20,075 nucleotides of DNA from Candidatus Rifleibacteriota bacterium (lineage in GTDB: Bacteria > Riflebacteria > Ozemobacteria > Ozemobacterales > Ozemobacteraceae). Below are positions 16,320-20,075 of the stretch, piece by piece. The stretch lies in NCBI GenBank assembly GCA_017526725.1, contig JAFXRA010000183.1, forward strand, positions 1 through 20,075, written 5' to 3'. The notes below the pieces were generated by a model that worked only from the letters and a program-made list of their open reading frames with translations, was not told where the DNA came from and made no database searches. A program made the position numbers and the translations under genes. Within the stretch, counting starts at the first letter, position 1; the number at the start of each line of letters is the position of its first letter.

Positions 16320-16973
16320 TTATATTTCCTGTTTAACTAATACTTCAACTTTAGCACCTGTTTGAGCAGAAACAGTCAAATCGGCCTGTCCGCTAGTAGT
16401 ATTAACAGCAAATGTTTCAATATTAATTAAAGCCCCAGTAACCTGTCCACTAGTAACAGAAGTAATATTTTCTGTAGAGAAGCGAATTTTACCTATTTGA
16501 GTCATTACAACCTTATTTTGAAATTCATTTTCAGAGTCACTGCCATCTATTTTTATTCTGCTATAAACAATCTCACCATTAGTAATTCTCAAAGTACATT
16601 TAAAAACAACACCATCTTTATTATTTTTATAAGGTTTACAAATATACCACTGCGCTAATTCTTTATTCGATTTGCCATCAATTTCAGTTTCTTTACAAAG
16701 CTTAAAATAATAACCATATTCAATAGAATTACCATTGATTTCAATATTGGACTTATAAGAAGCACGCTGCATTTCTTCACGAATGAAGTTCAAACCATTA
16801 CGCATTTCATTTTGCATGGATAATGATTTTGTACTTCTTTGAAAGCCAACAGAAGCACCTGAGAATATTTTATACGCCATTCCCATAACCAAAGAAAACA
16901 CTATTATTGCTATGGATAATTCCATAACAGTAAAACCATATTTTTTACTATTAGTATGTACCATATATTTCAT
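16320..16973 (-). CDS. Prepilin-like minor pilin, PilW/GspJ type
   Basis: A 217-aa protein. The leader (13 residues, ending KKYG) precedes FTVMELSIAIIVFSLVMGMA, a canonical class III prepilin site: Gly at -1, Phe at +1, Glu at +5. The later LSMQNEMRNGLNFIREEMQRASY is characteristic of PilW/GspJ-type minor pilins. It would be processed by a prepilin peptidase (PilD) and join a pilus or pseudopilus tip. It is the first gene of the four-gene operon. The ribosome site is weak; a second ATG at 16964 is an alternative. No ATPase, platform or peptidase gene of the machine is in the window. Confidence 0.85.
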   Translation of the reverse strand: MKYMVHTNSKKYGFTVMELSIAIIVFSLVMGMAYKIFSGASVGFQRSTKSLSMQNEMRNGLNFIREEMQRASYKSNIEINGNSIEYGYYFKLCKETEIDGKSNKELAQWYICKPYKNNKDGVVFKCTLRITNGEIVYSRIKIDGSDSENEFQNKVVMTQIGKIRFSTENITSVTSGQVTGALINIETFAVNTTSGQADLTVSAQTGAKVEVLVKQEI

Positions 16974-17012
16974 AATAATCTAGATTAATAAACTAAAAAT
17001 TTCCCTCTTTTA

Positions 17013-17018
17013 ATTATA
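17013..17018 (-). promoter_or_regulatory. Possible -10 box of the pilin operon
   Basis: A perfect TATAAT on the minus strand, 40 bp before the first prepilin ATG. The expected -35 region is AT-rich without a TTGACA match, so the call is tentative. Confidence 0.35.
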
Positions 17019-17254
17019 CTCCGTTAAATTAATTAATGCTATATTTTTTAGTTAAAAACCTTTTACAGACATTCTATTTACATCTATGCACAACCTAATA
17101 CTACCAAACACCAAACACAATAAATATAACCAAAACATTTACTCTATTTATATAAATACTTATAAATTAGCCAAAAAGTTTGCATTCATATGACCTACTT
17201 GACTTTAAGTCTTTACAAAACTACAATAACAAAAGCTTGCAAAAGCAGTTTTTT

Positions 17255-17385
17255 TAGAGATTATAGAAAAGAGCTTAGAGGTTAGGGATTTGTTTAGATT
17301 TTAAGCAATCGAATTAGTATTAATCTTCGATAGTTTTAAAGCTAAAACAATCCCCTTATCTCTTGCATCTAATCTCTTATCTCTA
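17255..17385. repeat. Long nested imperfect inverted repeat in the leuS leader
   Basis: The left arm (17255-17303, rich in AGAGATTA and TTAGGGATT) and right arm (17334-17385, AATCCCC, ATCTCTT and TAATCTCTT) are imperfectly complementary. Inside lies a smaller pair, ATCGAA (17308-17313) and TTCGAT (17326-17331). The whole could fold into one long hairpin in the leuS leader. Its style (short repeated words, long mispaired arms) is like the inverted repeat at 4036-4138. Confidence 0.55.
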
Positions 17386-17395
17386 AAATATCTAG

Positions 17396-17425
17396 ATTGC
17401 CACGGTTTCTACGAAACCTCGCAAT
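17396..17425. repeat. Palindrome ATTGC-GGTTTC-TAC-GAAACC-GCAAT
   Basis: Perfect inner stem GGTTTC/GAAACC (17404-17418) with TAC loop and outer arms ATTGC (17396-17400) and GCAAT (17421-17425). It belongs with 4275-4289. It reads MPRFLRNLAMT in the leuS frame, which falsely lengthens the ORF. Confidence 0.65.
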
Positions 17426-17462
17426 GACGGTTTTAGTAGAAAACAATATATGGAGCAAAATA

Positions 17463-19943
17463 ATGTGTGAAAAATGCGAATACAACTTCAAGAAACTTGA
17501 AGAAAAATGGCAGCCAAAATGGCGTGAAATGAAGCTTTACAAAACCAGTGAAGATCCTAGCAAGAAAAAATTCTATTGCTTAGACTTCTTCCCATATCCA
17601 TCAGGAAACGGCCTTTCTGTAGGTCACTTGCGCAATTATGTTCCAACAGATGTAGTTTCTCGTCTGAAAAGAATGCAAGGCTATAATGTTCTTCACCCAA
17701 TGGGTTGGGACGCCTTCGGTCTTCCAGCAGAAAACTTTGCTATAAAACAGGGTGTTCACCCCGCAGTTACTACAGAAAAGAACGCTTCAAACTACCGCAG
17801 ACAGCTTTCTTTGGTTGAATGCAGCTATGACTGGGAAAGAGAAATCAACTCTACAGACCCAGATTACTACAAATGGACACAATGGTTTTTCCTACTCCTT
17901 TATAAACGTGGACTAGCTTATAAAGCCGCTGGTGCTCAGTGGTGGTGTCCAAACTGCCGCACAATTCTCGCTAACGAACAGGTTGAACAAGGTAGATGCT
18001 GGCGCTGCGAAGGTCTTGTAGAAAAGAAAGACCTCAACCAGTGGTTCTTCAAAATTACTGATTATGCAGACAGACTTATTGACGACCTCAAACTTATCAA
18101 CTGGCCAGACCGCATCAAGAAAATGCAGGAAAACTGGATTGGTAAGAGCAAAGGTGCAGAAGTTAATTTCAGAGCTAAAAGCCCAACTACTGGCGAAGAA
18201 TTTGATCTGCCGATTTTCACTACTCGTGTAGATACAATTTTTGGCGTTACTTTCATGACATTAGCTCCAGAACATAAGCTGGTTGAAAAGCTCACTCACC
18301 CAGATAACAAAGCCTCTGTAGAAGCCTATATTGTTGAATCCAGAAAGAAATCAGAAATAGACAGACTTTCTACCGAAAAAGAAAAGACTGGCGTTCCTCT
18401 GGGTTCTTATGCAATCAATCCATTTAACGGCGAAAAGATTCCTATATACATTGGCGACTATGTTCTTGCTGGTTACGGCACAGGCGCTGTTATGGCTGTT
18501 CCTGCCCACGACGAAAGAGACTTCGCTTTTGCCAAGAAGCACAATATCAACGTAATCGAAGTTATTACTCCAGAAGGCAAGCCCCAGGGAGAACTTAAAG
18601 AAGCTTATACAGAATATGGCACTCTTATTAATTCTGGTCAATTCAATGGCTTGAGAAGTGAACAAGCTATCGAAAAGATGATTGAATGGCTTGAAGAAAA
18701 CAAGAAAGGCTGTGGCAGAATTAACTACAAGTTCAGAGACTGGTTGATAAGCCGTCAGAGATATTGGGGAGCTCCAATTCCTATAGTTCACTGCGATTGC
18801 TGCGGAACGGTTCCTGTTCCAGAAGATCAGTTGCCAGTTCTACTTCCAAATATCAGTGAATTTAAGCCTGGCACAGACGGAAAATCACCTTTAGCCGCCA
18901 TAACCGATTGGGTTAACACAACCTGCCCGAAATGTGGAAAACCAGCAAAACGCGAAACCGACACAATGGACGGCTTTGCTTGTTCTTCCTGGTATTTCTT
19001 GAGATTTGTAAGCCCCAAATATAAAGAATTTGCTTTCGATAAAGAAAAAGTAAAATATTGGGCACCAGTTGACCTATATGTTGGTGGTGCTGAACACGCT
19101 GTTATGCATTTGCTCTATGCCCGTTTCTGGACAAAAGTAATGTATGACGCTGGCTTGATTCCATTCGTAGAACCCTTCCAACAGCTTCGTAATCAGGGTA
19201 TGATGCTTGCTGCTGGCGGCGTCAAGATGAGCAAATCAAAGAACAACGTCATCACTCCAGACGAAATGGTTGAAAAATACGGTGCTGATACTCTCAGAGC
19301 TTTCATTCTCTTCTTAGGAACTTTCGAACTCGAAGTTTCCTGGTCTGATGAAGGCATTAAGGGTATGTATCGTTTTGTTAAACGTGTTTACGACCTTATC
19401 AGCGAATTCCAGGGCGGAGATGAAAAGGCAGAAGGCAAAGAAGCTCAGAATCTCAAGAAGATTCTCAATTACACTATTAAACAGGTTACCACCGATATTG
19501 AAAACTTCAGCTTCAACACAGCAATAGCTCGTTTGATGGAACTTACCAATGCAATGGTAGACGCAACCAAGAAGACAAATCTTGCCAAGACAACTCTTTG
19601 GAAAGAAGTTGTTGAAAAGATGCTTCTAATGCTTGCTCCAATAACTCCATTCATAGCTGAAGAACTTTGGGAAATCACAGGCAGAAAAGGCTCTGTTCAT
19701 CAGCAGTCTTGGCCAACCTATGATGAAAAAGCTCTTGAAGAAAGCAACATCACATTGCCAGTTCAGGTAAACGGAAAACTTCGTGACCAGATTGAACTTC
19801 CGGCAAATGTTGATGAAGCAACAGCCCGCAAAGCTGCTGAAGCAAGCGAAAAGGTTAAAAAATACCTCGATGGAATGCAGGTTATTAAATTCATCTTCGT
19901 TCCAAAGAGAATGATAAGCTTCGTTGTAAAACCGGCTAAGTAA
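17463..19943 (+). CDS. leuS: Leucyl-tRNA synthetase
   Basis: An 826-aa class I synthetase that charges tRNA-Leu. The HIGH-type signature is SVGH at 52-55 (PYPSGNGLSVGHLRNY), and WDAFGLPAE follows near 82-90. A Zn-type knuckle, CPNC and CWRC, lies near 160-184. The CP1 editing domain contains TTRVDTIFGVTF and GTGAVMAVPAHDERD, whose Asp is the usual editing-site residue. The catalytic loop KMSKS is at 588-592, followed by an anticodon-binding helical domain and a short C-terminal domain (QVNGKLRD). Start: ATG at 17463 with GGAG (17452-17455) 7 bp upstream. An in-frame ATG at 17397 is rejected because the 22 added codons are the palindrome's translation. Length matches bacterial LeuRS. It is monocistronic with a strong terminator. 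Confidence 0.97.
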   Translation: MCEKCEYNFKKLEEKWQPKWREMKLYKTSEDPSKKKFYCLDFFPYPSGNGLSVGHLRNYVPTDVVSRLKRMQGYNVLHPMGWDAFGLPAENFAIKQGVHPAVTTEKNASNYRRQLSLVECSYDWEREINSTDPDYYKWTQWFFLLLYKRGLAYKAAGAQWWCPNCRTILANEQVEQGRCWRCEGLVEKKDLNQWFFKITDYADRLIDDLKLINWPDRIKKMQENWIGKSKGAEVNFRAKSPTTGEEFDLPIFTTRVDTIFGVTFMTLAPEHKLVEKLTHPDNKASVEAYIVESRKKSEIDRLSTEKEKTGVPLGSYAINPFNGEKIPIYIGDYVLAGYGTGAVMAVPAHDERDFAFAKKHNINVIEVITPEGKPQGELKEAYTEYGTLINSGQFNGLRSEQAIEKMIEWLEENKKGCGRINYKFRDWLISRQRYWGAPIPIVHCDCCGTVPVPEDQLPVLLPNISEFKPGTDGKSPLAAITDWVNTTCPKCGKPAKRETDTMDGFACSSWYFLRFVSPKYKEFAFDKEKVKYWAPVDLYVGGAEHAVMHLLYARFWTKVMYDAGLIPFVEPFQQLRNQGMMLAAGGVKMSKSKNNVITPDEMVEKYGADTLRAFILFLGTFELEVSWSDEGIKGMYRFVKRVYDLISEFQGGDEKAEGKEAQNLKKILNYTIKQVTTDIENFSFNTAIARLMELTNAMVDATKKTNLAKTTLWKEVVEKMLLMLAPITPFIAEELWEITGRKGSVHQQSWPTYDEKALEESNITLPVQVNGKLRDQIELPANVDEATARKAAEASEKVKKYLDGMQVIKFIFVPKRMISFVVKPAK

Positions 19944-19944
19944 T

Positions 19945-19980
19945 AAAAAAGCCCTTAGGTAGAAGCCTAAGGGCTTTTTT
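19945..19980 (+). terminator. Intrinsic terminator of leuS
   Basis: Stem GCCCTTAGG (19951-19959) and CCTAAGGGC (19966-19974), loop TAGAAG, preceded by an A-run and followed by six T. It begins right after the stop codon and could also work on the minus strand. Confidence 0.94.
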
Positions 19981-20017
19981 ATTACTTAGAGAACAGAGAT
20001 AAGAGAAATCCACACAT

Positions 20018-20075
20018 TTGTCATAAAAAGTATAGCGTATAGGCTTTAGTCCTGAAAGCTATACGTTTATGACAA
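20018..20075. repeat. Dispersed palindromic repeat, copy 2, ending at the window edge
   Basis: Runs from TTGTCATAA (20018-20026) to TTATGACAA (20067-20075), with the inner pair GTATAGC (20030-20036) and GCTATAC (20058-20064). It matches the core of copy 1 (1010-1067) in length and nearly in sequence. The outer AAGTCTAC/GTAGACTT symmetry of copy 1 is not present on the left side here (GAGAAATCCACACA). The last base of the repeat is the last base of the window. Confidence 0.85.

Larger units (their letters stand above)
16974..17462. other. Divergent gap between the pilin operon and leuS
   Basis: AT-rich, with no gene. It holds a possible -10 for the pilin operon (17018-17013), a short TGC-AAAA-GCA hairpin followed by a T-run near 17238-17255, a long nested imperfect inverted repeat (17255-17385) and an ATTGC...GCAAT palindrome (17396-17425). 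The leuS ribosome site GGAG (17452-17455) is at the right end. No T-box motif is seen. Confidence 0.6.

Noticed and set aside
17397..17462. Upstream start of leuS
   Set aside because: The extra 22 codons begin inside a palindromic repeat, while GGAG sits before the ATG at 17463 and LeuRS homology begins there.
17255..17462. T-box riboswitch before leuS
   Set aside because: No AGGGTGGNACCGCG-like T-box sequence or canonical specifier stem is visible, and T-boxes are largely a Firmicutes feature.
18062..19678. Minus-strand ORFs within leuS
   Set aside because: Shadow frames of a highly conserved gene, without ribosome sites or recognisable domains.

Overview
The window looks like one contig from an uncultured, AT-rich, Gram-negative bacterium. 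The Gram-negative assignment rests on two predicted outer-membrane beta-barrel proteins with aromatic C-termini, a LysM (peptidoglycan-binding) protein with a signal peptide, and a minor-prepilin cluster. The mix of a FecR-like coiled-coil protein, a secreted SUMF1-type protein, a large barrel with an acidic N-terminal region, prepilin-like genes and many intergenic palindromic repeats would fit Riflebacteria or a similar gut/sediment candidate phylum. That placement is inference; leuS phylogeny would settle it. Both ends fall in repeated DNA (a group II intron on the left, a dispersed palindrome on the right), so they are probably assembly breaks.

Left part (1-4388). Positions 1-721 hold a GC-rich, purine-skewed, highly structured RNA on the minus strand, read as the 5' part of a group II intron whose maturase gene lies beyond the left edge. 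An AT-rich gap with a 58-bp palindromic repeat follows. Next comes a minus-strand AAA+/DUF4143 ATPase preceded by three 13-bp direct repeats, then a minus-strand protein with half a FecR domain and a long coiled coil that appears to have lost its 5' end next to repeats.

Middle part (4389-12410). A secreted FGE-sulfatase (SUMF1) domain protein and a UDP-glucuronate 4-epimerase lie on the plus strand. A minus-strand pair, a XerD-type tyrosine recombinase and a 1033-aa outer-membrane barrel protein, overlaps by ATGA. Divergent from this pair is a LysM protein with a predicted C-terminal beta-barrel, closed by a strong bidirectional terminator.

Right part (12411-20075). A minus-strand operon encodes three prepilin-like proteins (PilW-like, PilV-like, PilX/GspK-like) followed by a 904-aa secreted protein. 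Its order and properties resemble a minor-pilin plus tip-adhesin (pilVWX-pilY1) module, but the large protein has no recognisable PilY1 sequence. leuS follows on the plus strand with a repeat-rich leader and a strong terminator, and the window ends exactly at the end of a second copy of the 58-bp palindrome.

Most of the genes concern the cell envelope: an outer-membrane barrel, a barrel with a peptidoglycan anchor, a pilus or pseudopilus tip and sugar-nucleotide synthesis for surface polysaccharide. XerD and LeuRS are housekeeping genes set among them.
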